Of a DNA stretch of 64,000 bases, positions 37,987 to 47,152 are shown piece by piece (the stretch's first letter is position 1; every line of letters begins with the position of its first letter). The stretch is from Saprospiraceae bacterium (lineage in GTDB: Bacteria > Bacteroidota > Bacteroidia > Chitinophagales > Saprospiraceae): the NCBI GenBank assembly GCA_016711125.1, contig JADJTQ010000001.1, forward strand, positions 62,001 through 126,000. The letters run 5' to 3'. A model generated the notes under the pieces. It did no database searches and had not been told where the DNA came from. It saw only the letters and a list, made by a program, of their open reading frames with translations. The position numbers and the translations under genes are program-made.

Positions 37987-38508
37987 GAGTCTCAATGTAG
38001 GGATTTTCCGAGAAGGATGTAATTTGGTTATTTCGCCAAAGACGTTGGTGAACTGATTATGCAACCCAGAGACCCCTTCACCAAAAGGATGAGAACAATT
38101 TTATTTCTCTGCTACAAATCTAGGTGGGTCAGTGCTGCGGCCGCATTTATCTGTCTTTAAAGTGCTTCTGTTTATTTATAAAATTTGTTGTTGTAAACCC
38201 TGGTGCAAATGTGCCGGGCATGCAATTCAAGAAAAATCCCGGGCTTTACTTCCATGTAAAGCAAAGATAATCTGCTTTATTGCTTAACATATTATTCAGT
38301 TTCAACAAGAGCGATGACAGTGGGGATCTGATTCGACAACGTAACTACAATTTTCGAAAATTGCGTATCTTTGGACAAATGTGATGAAAAAGGTCGCAAG
38401 AAATGGTGGAAGCACTGATATAGCTGAGTTGGCTGTAATAGATAAGGACACTGCTAGCTTGAATGCAACACATTTAATTCAACAGTTCTGACGTATAAAA
38501 ATGATACA
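37987..38508. other. Gene-poor spacer with promoter-like element and one tiny frame
   Basis: No established gene. It holds a 16-base perfect palindrome CAATTTTCGAAAATTG (38348-38363) followed at once by TATCTTTG (38365-38372), a TANNTTTG-type -7 element. Twelve bases further, a 35-codon open frame begins at 38384 (MKKVARNGGSTDIAELAVID) and ends at 38491. It may be a relic or leader peptide and is not annotated as a gene. Confidence 0.5.
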
Positions 38509-39552
38509 ATGAAGAAGGCACTTTATATCTCATTTCTTAATTTATTGGCCATAGCAGGTTGTAATAAAGACGCTGAAATTCCAACTGCAGTAGCAGGAGA
38601 AAGACTTCCTTTTGAAAATAGCAATATCAAGTTGGAACTTGTAACATCATCTGCACCTTCAAGCATGAGAGATATTTATTTTTTCAACGCTTCAATTGGT
38701 CTGGCCATTACTTATGATGGGGGAATTTATAAGACAACGGACAACGGAGCAACTTGGACTTTAAAATATTCTAACTCGACACCAAACCAACCCTTCTACC
38801 AAATTTATTTTACCAATGCAAATGTTGGTTATGTAGTTGGCGGTTCAACTTCATGTAGTGGTACAGGTTGTATTCCTCCTGGCGGTGTAATTTTGAAAAG
38901 TACGGATGCAGGAAATAATTGGATAATTGTTTTGCAGGATCCAAGTGTTGAATTTATTTCTATTTCAGCAAACAGCATAGGTGATTTATTTGCTATTTCA
39001 AACGGAACAAAAGGCAGAATTTCAAAGAGTATTAACGATGGTATCACTTGGACAACTATTGACAGTACTACTTTTCATCTGGGAAAAATCACCTTCAATA
39101 ACAACTTTGGATTTTGCACAGGTATGGAAGGAAAAATTCTCAAGAGTAGTGATGACGGAACAACTTGGACCGTGGCTACAACATTGATTTCACTTTACGC
39201 AACTGACCTAAAATTTAATGGTGACAATGGTTTTTGCATTACCGATAATCAAAGAGTTTACAAAACTACTGACAACGGAAACAATTGGACCCAAAAACTT
39301 GATTCTGAATTTAGTTCCTATATCTTAAATCCATTGACAACTAGTAGTTGTTTAGTGTTTGGTGCTGGACAATACACAGGCGGAGATTTCGGAACTTGGT
39401 ATGGTGCAGTAAGACAAACAAAAAATGCTGGCGACGAATGGACGGAAACACAATTCAACGACATTGAACCAATACGCTACACAAGTTTTTATTCAGCAAC
39501 AAAAGGATATGCAGCATCAGGAACAAAGTTGATTGAAGTAACAGTTAAATAA
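38509..39552 (+). CDS. YCF48/BNR-repeat lipoprotein
   Basis: A 347-residue lipoprotein: MKKALYISFLNLLAIAGC carries the lipobox. The mature part is a beta-propeller built of Asp-box repeats (TTDNGATWTL, STDAGNNWII, SINDGITWTT, SSDDGTTWTV, TTDNGNNWTQ), similar to YCF48/photosystem assembly and sortilin-like proteins. Each repeat contributes one hairpin of a blade. A small cysteine pair, TSCSGTGCIPPGG, lies in an insert. It may bind proteins or glycans at the cell surface. It has no type IX sorting domain, unlike the larger BNR protein at 11001. Base composition is more AT-rich than the housekeeping genes, hinting at later acquisition. Confidence 0.75.
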   Translation: MKKALYISFLNLLAIAGCNKDAEIPTAVAGERLPFENSNIKLELVTSSAPSSMRDIYFFNASIGLAITYDGGIYKTTDNGATWTLKYSNSTPNQPFYQIYFTNANVGYVVGGSTSCSGTGCIPPGGVILKSTDAGNNWIIVLQDPSVEFISISANSIGDLFAISNGTKGRISKSINDGITWTTIDSTTFHLGKITFNNNFGFCTGMEGKILKSSDDGTTWTVATTLISLYATDLKFNGDNGFCITDNQRVYKTTDNGNNWTQKLDSEFSSYILNPLTTSSCLVFGAGQYTGGDFGTWYGAVRQTKNAGDEWTETQFNDIEPIRYTSFYSATKGYAASGTKLIEVTVK

Positions 39553-40610
39553 AAGGCATCTGACTTCTTGATTCCATTGCTGTCGCTTCAATAGGTCAGA
39601 TGTCACATAATGATTAGAAAGTATCAGACGAATATTTAAAGTGGGCTCAATTTTTCGCATAAAAGTAATTTCGCTCTAGATATTCATTTGTGGCTCTCGC
39701 TGTATTATATAAGGCAGAGCACGGTATAGGGCTGCAATGGAACCAAGTGAGGCGGTAGAAGACTCGCGGTGGTAACGATTTAACATGGAAGAAAACGTGT
39801 CGTAGACCCCTAGGAGGGTGTTGAACTGCGCAACTTGATGCTGAAGCCGTAAATCGTCGTTTCTGGTGCGGCGAGACGAAGGAAGCTACCGGAGGTTGTA
39901 ACTGACTGAGGATCAACAAAACCAGGAACGGCGAGAACGGCTGCATCATGTTATAGTAAGTATCTATTTTTTACTAATCAGCGCGAGGTGAGTATTTCAA
40001 CGCCTCCTAGATCCTACTGAAAATGAATGTCAGCACATGGTGCCTAAAAGGGGACTTCTACAGCCTACTACTAGAAGAAGTATATTTAAACATTCAAAGT
40101 GATTGAAAATGTACTGGAAATGAGCGGGAGAGTCCGTTCTCCCCTTTCAGGCGAGTCAAACGCTGTCCTCCGGAGGCCGTAGCCTCCTAGGCGGACGCTG
40201 TCGCTCATAGCTTTAGCGTCGAGCGAGGGACTCGCCCATAGCTTTCTCCGATCGACGAAGTCTTGACGAAGTTGATAGCGTCGGGTCGAGGGGTGCTGAG
40301 CAATGTATGGTCACATTTGTTAAAACATATGAATCAATGAACTACCCACTAAAAAAGACTAAGATATCTGGTATCGTGGTCATTGGATTTGTAGTCAAAC
40401 ATTAAGGAGAAATTAGATATCCAACCGTGGTCAGAAGCATAGGAGGTGGTTGCGATGAAATGACGTTAGAAGTCGTGAAGAAAATGCCAAAATGGTTGTC
40501 TGAGGCACAGGACGGCCATGATGTATCATCTAGATTTATATGACCAATAAGATTTAGTCTGAAGTGAGAATGTCACCATTTGTAGATTACGAATGTCTTA
40601 AACATAATCA
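39553..40610. other. Gene-poor 1.06 kb region with structured-looking sequence
   Basis: No credible gene. The spacer begins with complementary arms CATCTGAC and GTCAGATG (39558-39602). Bases 39690-40300 are GC-richer and full of short complementary segments. These include CTAGGAGGGTGTTGAA (39808) opposed to TTCAACGCCTCCTAG (39996-40010), and several related GCGTCGAG/GGACTCGCC units at 40140-40300. One dispersed 33-base element lies at 39981-40013. It could be a structured RNA or a decayed mobile element; I cannot identify it. Confidence 0.5.
39981..40013. repeat. Dispersed 33-base element, copy B
   Basis: GCGCGAGGTGAGTATTTCAA then C, one variable base and CCTCCTAGATC. It matches 4298-4331, 35.7 kb away, with only the one- or two-base centre differing. 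Confidence 0.75.
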
Positions 40611-40967
40611 ATGAAACGTGCATTGGCTAAATTCTTCAGAGGTCGAACTGAGGTGGGCAAGGCTTGGGACATTGTAAAATGGTGGGAGATTCGCAGGGTC
40701 CCGTGTAACCTGTTGATCATGGTGATCATTTCCATAGATCTAAATGTCATTGAAAAATTTGGTGATCTCAAGGCTGGGGAAGATCCAATCGAACCAGTAT
40801 CAATTTGGGCAATCTTTATTGCTGCAAACTTTTTCTATTGTCTTGGCTGGATGGCTGAATCTGTGAGACCCAATGATTTGGATTACGGCCCGAAGTTGCT
40901 AAAATGGGGTATTTTGTTTTCGATCGCCCTATTATTGCTACCATCTTTACTTGGGGTTATTATCTAA
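40611..40967 (+). CDS. Small inner-membrane protein, function unknown
   Basis: A 118-residue protein with an amphipathic N-terminus (EVGKAWDIVKWWEIRRVPCN) and three hydrophobic segments: LLIMVIISIDLNVI, IWAIFIAANFFYCLGWMAE and WGILFSIALLLLPSLLGVII. The WWEIRR motif before the first helix looks conserved, but I cannot name the family. Membership of the core or accessory genome is unclear. It precedes the quinone oxidoreductase gene by 130 bases on the same strand. No RNA or binding motif is visible. Confidence 0.6.
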   Translation: MKRALAKFFRGRTEVGKAWDIVKWWEIRRVPCNLLIMVIISIDLNVIEKFGDLKAGEDPIEPVSIWAIFIAANFFYCLGWMAESVRPNDLDYGPKLLKWGILFSIALLLLPSLLGVII

Positions 40968-41098
40968 TTTGGGTAGAGTACAATGTGTTTTAGAGCAATC
41001 CGTAAATTGTGCCTTGAATTTGTATGAAGAAATGCATCCAAATAATTACATTTTTGAAATGTGGAAAATAGAAATTATAGGATAAGATAGATCTAAAA

Positions 41099-42067
41099 AT
41101 GAGAGCAGTAATCATCACCGAATTTGGCCCCCCTGACGTCCTGAAAGTCGAAGAAAGACCAAAGCCGGAGTATGGTGATAATGAGATCCTCATCCAGGTA
41201 AAAGCCTCTGGTGTCAACCGGCCGGATGTTATCCAGAGACAAGGTAAGTATCCCGCCCCACCCGGTGCACCTGCTGATATTCAGGGATTGGAGGTTGCCG
41301 GAGTGATTGAAGCCGTTGGTAAAAATGTAACCGCATGGGAACAGGGGGATCATGTCTGTGCGTTGGTAGCAGGTGGTGGATATAGCGAGTACGTCAAGGT
41401 ATTAGGCACTCATTGCCTGCCGATACCAGCAGCTTTCAGTTTTACCGAAGCCGCAGGTTTGCCGGAAACCTTTCTTACGGTATGGCACAATGTCTTTCAG
41501 CGGGGTAAACTGGCCGCTGGCGAAACGCTGCTAATACACGGGGGTAGCAGTGGTATTGGTATCACGGCTATTCAGCTGGCAAAAATACGGGGATCACGGG
41601 TTGTTGTCACTGTGGGTAGCGAGGAGAAAGGTCAATACTGCCTGGTGCTTGGGGCGGACTCATACATAAATTATAAAACCCAGGATTTTGGGGATCTACT
41701 CAAAGATCCGGGTATCGATGTTGTTTTGGATATGGTCGGTGGAGACTATTTTAGTAAGAATATCAACATCCTGAAACCTGATGGGCGATTGGTATACATC
41801 AATGCAATGAAAGATCCCGTTGTTTCGCTTAATATTCTGCAGATGATGCGAAAACGATTGACGATTACCGGCAGTACCCTCCGCAACCGGGAGGCGTCTT
41901 TTAAATCCGGCCTAATCCAGGATCTACGGCAAGAAGTATGGCCTCTACTTAACAAAGAATCCTTTGAACCGGTAGTCTACGCTACTTTCTCCCTGGAAGA
42001 GGCTGCGATGGCTCACCAGCTTATGGAAAGCAGCCGGCATATTGGAAAAATAATCCTGGTGCCGTAG
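41099..42067 (+). CDS. NAD(P)H:quinone oxidoreductase, zinc-independent MDR family
   Basis: A 322-residue cytoplasmic oxidoreductase of the quinone reductase/PIG3 branch of medium-chain dehydrogenases. The N-terminal GroES-like part has ASGVNRPDVIQRQGKYPAPP and GLEVAGVIEAVG. The Rossmann part has the cofactor motif LLIHGGSSGIGITAIQLAK. The zinc-binding cysteines of alcohol dehydrogenases are absent, as expected. The PIG3-type C-terminus SSRHIGKIILVP is present. It reduces quinones or enones with NADPH, protecting against oxidative stress, by family inference. Base composition is like the core genome. It converges with the following dehydrogenase gene, with 51 bases between. Confidence 0.9.
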   Translation: MRAVIITEFGPPDVLKVEERPKPEYGDNEILIQVKASGVNRPDVIQRQGKYPAPPGAPADIQGLEVAGVIEAVGKNVTAWEQGDHVCALVAGGGYSEYVKVLGTHCLPIPAAFSFTEAAGLPETFLTVWHNVFQRGKLAAGETLLIHGGSSGIGITAIQLAKIRGSRVVVTVGSEEKGQYCLVLGADSYINYKTQDFGDLLKDPGIDVVLDMVGGDYFSKNINILKPDGRLVYINAMKDPVVSLNILQMMRKRLTITGSTLRNREASFKSGLIQDLRQEVWPLLNKESFEPVVYATFSLEEAAMAHQLMESSRHIGKIILVP

Positions 42068-42118
42068 CGTCATATTCTGACATCCTAACGGGCTTTACAT
42101 TTATTATTCAATGGTCGT

Positions 42119-43894
42119 CTACTGAATGGCTTCATTAGCAGCTCTAGCCTCAGCTACTTCCCTGGTCGTAACCATCGAGGCGTTATTGCCAAAACTCTGC
42201 CTTACATAGGTGAGAATTTCCGCAATTTCTTCGTCTTTCAGCATATGTAATTTGGGCATTCGACTGGTATAGGTTTTGCCTTTAACTGTTATGTCTCCCC
42301 TAAGACCATTTAGAATAATGTTGATCAAGGTCGTTTTATCACCTGCTACCCATTCTGGATCATCTAAGGGTGGAAACCGGTCATTGCCCTGTCCGTTCCG
42401 CTGATGACAAACCGAACAAAATATATTGAAAAGTTTACCTCCGCGAGACAGATTTTCATCATCAACACCCTCCATTCCATCTGAGACAATTTTATCTGTG
42501 AGTTCATCAGGAGTTTTGATATTGCTAGCAGTAAGCTTTCTTTGTTCCATGGCTGCCAATTGATCTGTTCCAAAAGTATTTTTATCTCCTTTATACATGA
42601 TTCTCCAGATTTTTCCCTTCTCGGTATCCCCGACATAAAGAGATCCATCCGGCCCCTGAGCGAGGCCCATTGGGCGATAAGCCGCATCACTGGTATTGAC
42701 AATCGTGTCGACTTTAGCAAAACCATCGGCAAATACCTCCCAGGGGCCCGTCGGAATACCATTTTTCATGGGGACAAAACCAACAAAATAGCCGGATTGG
42801 GGATACGGCGAACTGCTGGTTGACCCGTGAAAGGTGATAAAAGCACCATTCTTATATCGTTCGGGAAACTGGGTTCCAGTATAAAATAAAAGATCGTTGG
42901 GTGCAAAGTGTCCTTGAAAACCGACCGTGGGCTCCGTCAAATCACTGACATCTCCTTGTTTATGACCGTCACCGCCATATTCCGGGTTGAGAAAATACCC
43001 TCCCTTTATTTGATCATAATAGTGGTAGGGCCAGCCGGCATTGGTGCCTTCATCTACTTTTATAAATACCTCAGAGGGCAACACCGCTCCTTGCCAGGCG
43101 CTAAATTGCCGTGGCCAGGTGTTGTGCAAATAATCCCTACCATGAGCCACAGCATACAAAGCATTGACCTCATGGTTCCAGTCAAGGCCGACGACACTAC
43201 GGAAACCGCTGGCAATTTTTTCTCCGTCATTTTGAAATTGATCTTGCTTATTGGCATCATAACGCCAGATACCGCCCCTGGTCTCCAGTATCGGGCAAGG
43301 GTACATACCCGGAGATAATGGCGAGCGGTCATCTACCTGGCAGGCATCAGAGGGAGCCCCATAAACTGTATATAAATTACCTTCCCGGTCAAATGAAATC
43401 GGCTTCGTATCATGCTGGCGCGGAGGTTGGGTATCGGTCAATATCAGCTCCATTTCGGTATCCGGCACCAGGTCTTTAGTTAATTTCTGCCGGTATATCC
43501 GGGTTACCGAACTAAAATACAGATACCCATTGTGTATTCGCATTTCACAACCAAGACTACTTTTATCTATGGAATCATCAAAAGGTTTGAATATATCCAT
43601 CCTGCCATCGCCATCGGTATCTCGTAGAGCAGCGTTTCCACCGACGGTATCGGCAAACCTTAATTTCACATAGATATCGCCATTCGTATTGACTGCCAAA
43701 TGTCTTGCCCGGCCTTTAATGCTGTCTATTACTACCATGGCTTCAAAATCACCCGGTAGATATAAACCGCCGTTATCCGGATCCCCGGCAGGTAACTTGT
43801 GATCCCGTAGACACGAGCAAAAGAAGATAGAGATCAGTATGTAGCCAATAGAAGATCGATACCAATTTGTTTTTGGTTTACTTTTTAAAGTCAT
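42119..43894 (-). CDS. PQQ-type sugar dehydrogenase / cytochrome c fusion lipoprotein (heme domain last)
   Basis: A 591-residue exported protein starting at 43894 (MTLKSKPKTNWYRSSIGYIL then ISIFFCSC, a lipobox-like end). A sorbosone/glucose dehydrogenase propeller occupies residues 30-440 (SPLSPGMYPCP, VVGLDWNHEVNALYAVAHGR, EVFIKVDEGTNAGWPYHY, MGLAQGPDGSLYVGDTEKGK). A cytochrome c domain follows near residue 490 with FCSVCHQRNGQGN (CxxCH) and the methionine SRMPKLHML. It should oxidise a periplasmic carbohydrate and pass electrons through the C-terminal heme. Compared with the gene at 36253 the domain order is reversed, so the two are not simple duplicates. It stands alone on its strand. Confidence 0.87.
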   Translation of the reverse strand: MTLKSKPKTNWYRSSIGYILISIFFCSCLRDHKLPAGDPDNGGLYLPGDFEAMVVIDSIKGRARHLAVNTNGDIYVKLRFADTVGGNAALRDTDGDGRMDIFKPFDDSIDKSSLGCEMRIHNGYLYFSSVTRIYRQKLTKDLVPDTEMELILTDTQPPRQHDTKPISFDREGNLYTVYGAPSDACQVDDRSPLSPGMYPCPILETRGGIWRYDANKQDQFQNDGEKIASGFRSVVGLDWNHEVNALYAVAHGRDYLHNTWPRQFSAWQGAVLPSEVFIKVDEGTNAGWPYHYYDQIKGGYFLNPEYGGDGHKQGDVSDLTEPTVGFQGHFAPNDLLFYTGTQFPERYKNGAFITFHGSTSSSPYPQSGYFVGFVPMKNGIPTGPWEVFADGFAKVDTIVNTSDAAYRPMGLAQGPDGSLYVGDTEKGKIWRIMYKGDKNTFGTDQLAAMEQRKLTASNIKTPDELTDKIVSDGMEGVDDENLSRGGKLFNIFCSVCHQRNGQGNDRFPPLDDPEWVAGDKTTLINIILNGLRGDITVKGKTYTSRMPKLHMLKDEEIAEILTYVRQSFGNNASMVTTREVAEARAANEAIQ

Positions 43895-44319
43895 AGTGAA
43901 GTGAAGTGTTTTTCTACCAGCAGGGTTCTCAAGCGTCACTCAATATTTAAAGGTAAAAAGAGTTTTACAAAATATGCATCATATTTGAATGGGATTTAGA
44001 TTGAAGTTGGTAAGACTCTAGAAAAGAGGGCCAGATACAGATTGCATATGCATACTACCTCAAGTGCAAAGATGGAACCACCAAGGTGAGCTCGCCCGGC
44101 CTACCCGGCATGACCAGCCAGACGGGCACGAAAGCCATTAGGACGGTTTTTAAAATTTAGGTTTTTTGGGCCTGATTTAGGTTTAGACTGAAGCGAAGAG
44201 AATAATTGGCTAAGAATTTCCAGATCACAAATGTTAAATTGAACTACAATTGAAACAACTGTGATTTAGTCCAGAAAAATCAATCGAAAATGGATCTAAC
44301 ACCGGTGCTTGGGTAAAGA
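43895..44319. other. Spacer without recognisable gene
   Basis: I see no coding signal, clear palindrome or promoter in these 425 bases. The region marks the left edge of the AT-rich accessory section. Confidence 0.5.
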
Positions 44320-44844
44320 ATGAATGACAAGAAAAATCTTAAAATGATAGAAACAGAACGATTAATATTGAGACCATTGTCTTACGAACAGCTAATAAAA
44401 TATGCAAAATGTGATAACTCATTGGAAACAGAATTGAACCTGAGTGAATCTTCAAGGACAATTTCAACGGAACTGAAGGAGGCATTAGAACAAACAATAC
44501 TTCCAAATGTGGCTGATAGAAACAAGGATTTTTTGTTCTCAACAATTTGGACCGCTATTTTAAAAACGGAAAATAGAATGGTGGGAGACCTATGCATGTA
44601 CGGGGAGCCAAATGCAAACGGAGAAATAGAAATAGGCTATGGAAGTTATGACGAATTTCGGAATAAAGGAATTATGACGGAGATTGTAAAGGGCATTATC
44701 GATTGGGCCTGGACTCAGAAAAAAGTAAAATCGATAATTGCTTCGACAGACAAATCAAATGTGGCGTCATTTAGAGTGCTCGAAAAAATAATTTCACTAA
44801 AATTGGAGAAACAGAAATATTATTCAATTGGAAATTGGAAATGA
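44320..44844 (+). CDS. GNAT family N-acetyltransferase
   Basis: A 174-residue acetyltransferase of the RimJ/RimL-like GNAT group. It begins with MIETERLILRPLSYEQLIKY (after a nine-residue lead; the ATG at residue 9 is an alternative start). The acetyl-CoA region shows GEIEIGYGSYDEFRNKGIMT, a variant of the Q/RxxGxG/A loop, and a late helix WTQKKVKSIIASTDKSNVAS followed by FRVLEKI. The acceptor is unknown. The gene is AT-rich and stands before the cassette array, in the same orientation, but I see no attC-like palindrome next to it. Confidence 0.82.
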   Translation: MNDKKNLKMIETERLILRPLSYEQLIKYAKCDNSLETELNLSESSRTISTELKEALEQTILPNVADRNKDFLFSTIWTAILKTENRMVGDLCMYGEPNANGEIEIGYGSYDEFRNKGIMTEIVKGIIDWAWTQKKVKSIIASTDKSNVASFRVLEKIISLKLEKQKYYSIGNWK

Positions 44845-44997
44845 AATAGAGAGATCAGCGTTGAAGAAGAAACATCGATACCCAGTAGCGTTTGGGATAG
44901 GAATTTCAGTCATAAGACAAATTTTGACATGCTTTTACTTTTGAACCCAGAGTGGACTGATATGGATAAAGCAAAACATCATTTCAAATTATTTCAA

Positions 44998-45570
44998 ATG
45001 AAGCTAATTCTGGGCTTATATACCGGCATGCTGCTTTTGTCTTGCTCAAGCCGACAAAAAGAAAAGCAACCCGACCAGCAATACTTTGAAATAACGGACA
45101 TCGCGCCCAAAGACACTCTATTCAGAGTTTCGAAAGATAACTACGTACCTGGAGATAGCTTTGGGTATGTAAATCAAAAAGGTGAAACTATCATACCTTA
45201 TGGGCGCTTTACTCAATCTTTCACCGATACCATTTTCACCTATGGCATTGTCTTAGAACAATTCGCGGGCAGTTTCGATTTGATCGGAATTAATCAACAG
45301 GGACAAAGACTCTATGAAGTGTTATGGTTTGATAATGGACCTGACTACCTGGAGGAAGGAGTGTTTCGAATCTTAAGAGATGGTAAAATAGGGTATGCGG
45401 ATACAACGGGAAGAATTGTGATAGAAGCACAATTTGAGTGTGCCGAGCCATTTGCAGATGGAAAGGCAAGAGTGAGTTATAATTGTGATATTGTCAAAGA
45501 TGGAGAGCACACAATGATGAAAAGCGATAGTTGGTTTGACATTGATAAGAATGGGGAGGAGCCAAAATAG
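44998..45570 (+). CDS. WG-repeat lipoprotein
   Basis: A 190-residue lipoprotein starting at 44998 (MKLILGLYTGMLLLSCSS, lipobox LLSC). The mature protein has two WG-type repeats: SFGYVNQKGETIIPYGRF and GKIGYADTTGRIVIEAQFEC followed by AEPFADGKARV, each forming a beta-hairpin motif. WG-repeat proteins are common exported proteins of unknown function. An open lead upstream (from 44929) lacks a signal-like sequence and is excluded. The last codons (NGEEPK) look natural. AT-rich; no neighbour shares the strand closely enough to suggest an operon. Confidence 0.7.
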   Translation: MKLILGLYTGMLLLSCSSRQKEKQPDQQYFEITDIAPKDTLFRVSKDNYVPGDSFGYVNQKGETIIPYGRFTQSFTDTIFTYGIVLEQFAGSFDLIGINQQGQRLYEVLWFDNGPDYLEEGVFRILRDGKIGYADTTGRIVIEAQFECAEPFADGKARVSYNCDIVKDGEHTMMKSDSWFDIDKNGEEPK

Positions 45571-46494
45571 AAGTGGATTTACGTCTTTGGAATGGATTTA
45601 TGGAGATCATTTGAGACCCTATTTGACTTCAGGTGCGGAGAAGGGTAACCTTCAAAGACAACGTCAAACCTTTAGTCGTCATTCTGGCCCGAGAACAGAA
45701 TTCTTGCATGGAGGTATCAGAGACGTGCTGAGATTTCTCGCTATGCGTTTGGTGTGCCCCGATCAAATGTAAGACAGGAAAAACAGTCAGATGAGCTCTA
45801 CCAGAACTGGGCAGGAGAGATGATTCTCCGGTTAGTCGGGTTTAAATGCTTTTAAATACTTATAAGCGTTTGTTGTCGAATGATCAGACGTTATCTCACC
45901 AGACCATGGTGCATCATGCCGTTAGCAAGTGGGTACGCTTAAAACGGCATTTCGGATAATGCGCACATAATCAACACGTTATGCCACTTGATGCGATCAG
46001 GTGACCTGGGGAGCTCTGATTTTGACAACGTTGCTACGATAATCCCACAGGTTGTGTATCTTTAGAGAGAGTACCGTCTGGTCGCTTAGTACATTAAACT
46101 TGGATCCAGAACGATGAAAAAGCGAAGTGGTGATACAAGATTATGCCGTATATAAGTGAGTTATACTGAAGCTCTTCATCGAATGCTCTTTGCTTTCGGG
46201 GAACGTGGAAATTGAATGGTTTGTTCTTCGAATTTGCAAAAATACTCGCTGGGAACTTTCTAAAACAGGACAGGAAATTGATTTGGAAATGGATTCGCGA
46301 ACGAGTCGCGAGATTTTTTCTTAGCAAATTTCCAATAGGACAGAAACAGATTTCAGAAACGGGATGTAGAAAATTTATATAGATTGGAACTCGCTCCCCG
46401 TATTTTTGCCGGTAGCTTGTTTCTTGGACAAAAATTGACTAGTGGAACTCCAAAGTAGGATGGAAATACATGATGCAAAGATTTGGCCTCAGTA
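45571..46494. other. Gene-poor 0.9 kb stretch
   Basis: No recognisable gene; several short frames look like decayed coding sequence but match nothing I know. It contains an imperfect long palindrome around 45920-45995 (GCAAGTGG / CCACTTG arms). It also has a promoter-like segment at 46007-46072 that resembles 38324-38383, and a terminator-like hairpin at 46295-46319. Confidence 0.5.
46295..46319 (+). terminator. Rho-independent terminator-like hairpin
   Basis: TCGCGA-ACGAG-TCGCGA is a perfect 6-base stem, followed by GATTTTTTC. No intact gene precedes it, so it may belong to a lost transcript. Confidence 0.5.
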
Positions 46495-46558
46495 TAACAA
46501 TGGCTACCGCGTCATACCGCCCTTCGGGCTGGTACGCCGGGTAGCCTAAACGTTGTGC
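46495..46558 (+). other. attC-like palindrome 1
   Basis: Left arm TGGCTACCGCGTCATACCGC pairs with the right arm GGGCTGGTACGCCGGGTAGC around CCTTC. The outer ends read AACAA and GTTGTGC (GTT at 46552). The following gene starts 28 bases after the GTT. Identified by eye from structure, not from a search. Confidence 0.6.
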
Positions 46559-46579
46559 GTCATTTAAGAAAAACGATGA

Positions 46580-46987
46580 ATGAAAAATTATAAAATAATA
46601 GAACAACAAATTCCAATTCAAATTTATCAAAGGTTAAGAGTTGAATGTGGATTATCGCGTAAAACTGATGAAGCTAGTCAAGTCGGATTAAAAAACTCAA
46701 TTCATTCAATGATGATTGAATTTGAGGAGGAAATAATTGGAATGGGCAGAATTATTGGAGATGGAGGTTGTTTTTGTCAAATAGTTGACATTTGCATTCT
46801 TCCTAAACAGCAAGGTAAAGGACTTGGAAAATTAATTATGAAGAACTTAACTGATTTCATAAATGACAATTTACCTGAATCTTGTTATGTGAGTTTGATT
46901 GCGGATGGAAATGCTTCGTTTTTATACGAAAAATTTGGGTTTAAAGAGACTATGCCCGAATCTAAAGGAATGTACTTGAAAAAGTAA
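46580..46987 (+). CDS. GNAT family N-acetyltransferase (cassette 1)
   Basis: A 135-residue acetyltransferase, a single compact GNAT domain. IEFEEEIIGMGRIIGDGGCF and QIVDICILPKQQGKGLGKLI include the acetyl-CoA pyrophosphate-binding QQGKGLG loop; YVSLIADGNASFLYEKFGFK is the conserved C-terminal block. The acceptor is unknown; single GNAT genes are common integron cargo. The start codon lies 28 bases after the GTT of one attC-like palindrome, and the stop lies 9 bases before the next palindrome, so the gene exactly fills one cassette. AT-rich relative to the core genome. Confidence 0.85.
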   Translation: MKNYKIIEQQIPIQIYQRLRVECGLSRKTDEASQVGLKNSIHSMMIEFEEEIIGMGRIIGDGGCFCQIVDICILPKQQGKGLGKLIMKNLTDFINDNLPESCYVSLIADGNASFLYEKFGFKETMPESKGMYLKK

Positions 46988-46996
46988 AAAACGAAC

Positions 46997-47126
46997 GCAC
47001 AACACGGTATATAAAAAATAACGGGTTCAGTTCTGAATCGAAGTTTTGGTATATTAATAAAATTCAGTCTTTAACCGAAAGTTTCGGCATTTTAAGCCGC
47101 TACTTTTCATATACTAACCGTTAGCA
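46997..47126 (+). other. attC-like palindrome 2 (130 bases)
   Basis: Left end GCACAAC (46997) then ACGGTATATAAAAAATAACG; right end CGCTACTTTTCATATACTAA then CC and GTTAGCA (47120-47126). The arms pair over about 28 bases with bulges. Very similar in sequence to the palindrome at 52516-52645. Confidence 0.65.
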
Positions 47127-47152
47127 TCAATAAATAAAAAAGGAAGAATAGC

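Noticed and set aside
38384..38491. 35-codon frame after a promoter-like element
   Set aside because: Well placed for translation, but it resembles nothing known and the spacer otherwise shows decay; mentioned only within the spacer entry.
39653..40300. Group II intron or rRNA fragment
   Set aside because: Some segments look intron-like, but I could not find a convincing domain V, a GTGYG start or a reverse transcriptase gene, and resemblance to 23S rRNA was limited to a few bases.
44090..44140. attC-like palindrome before the first GNAT gene
   Set aside because: GC-rich short complementary segments are present, but no AAC/GTT edges at proper distance and no arms of useful length, so the array is started at 46495.
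45571..45780. Open frame continuing after the WG-repeat lipoprotein
   Set aside because: Composition and motifs give no support; it overlaps the real gene's end in another frame.
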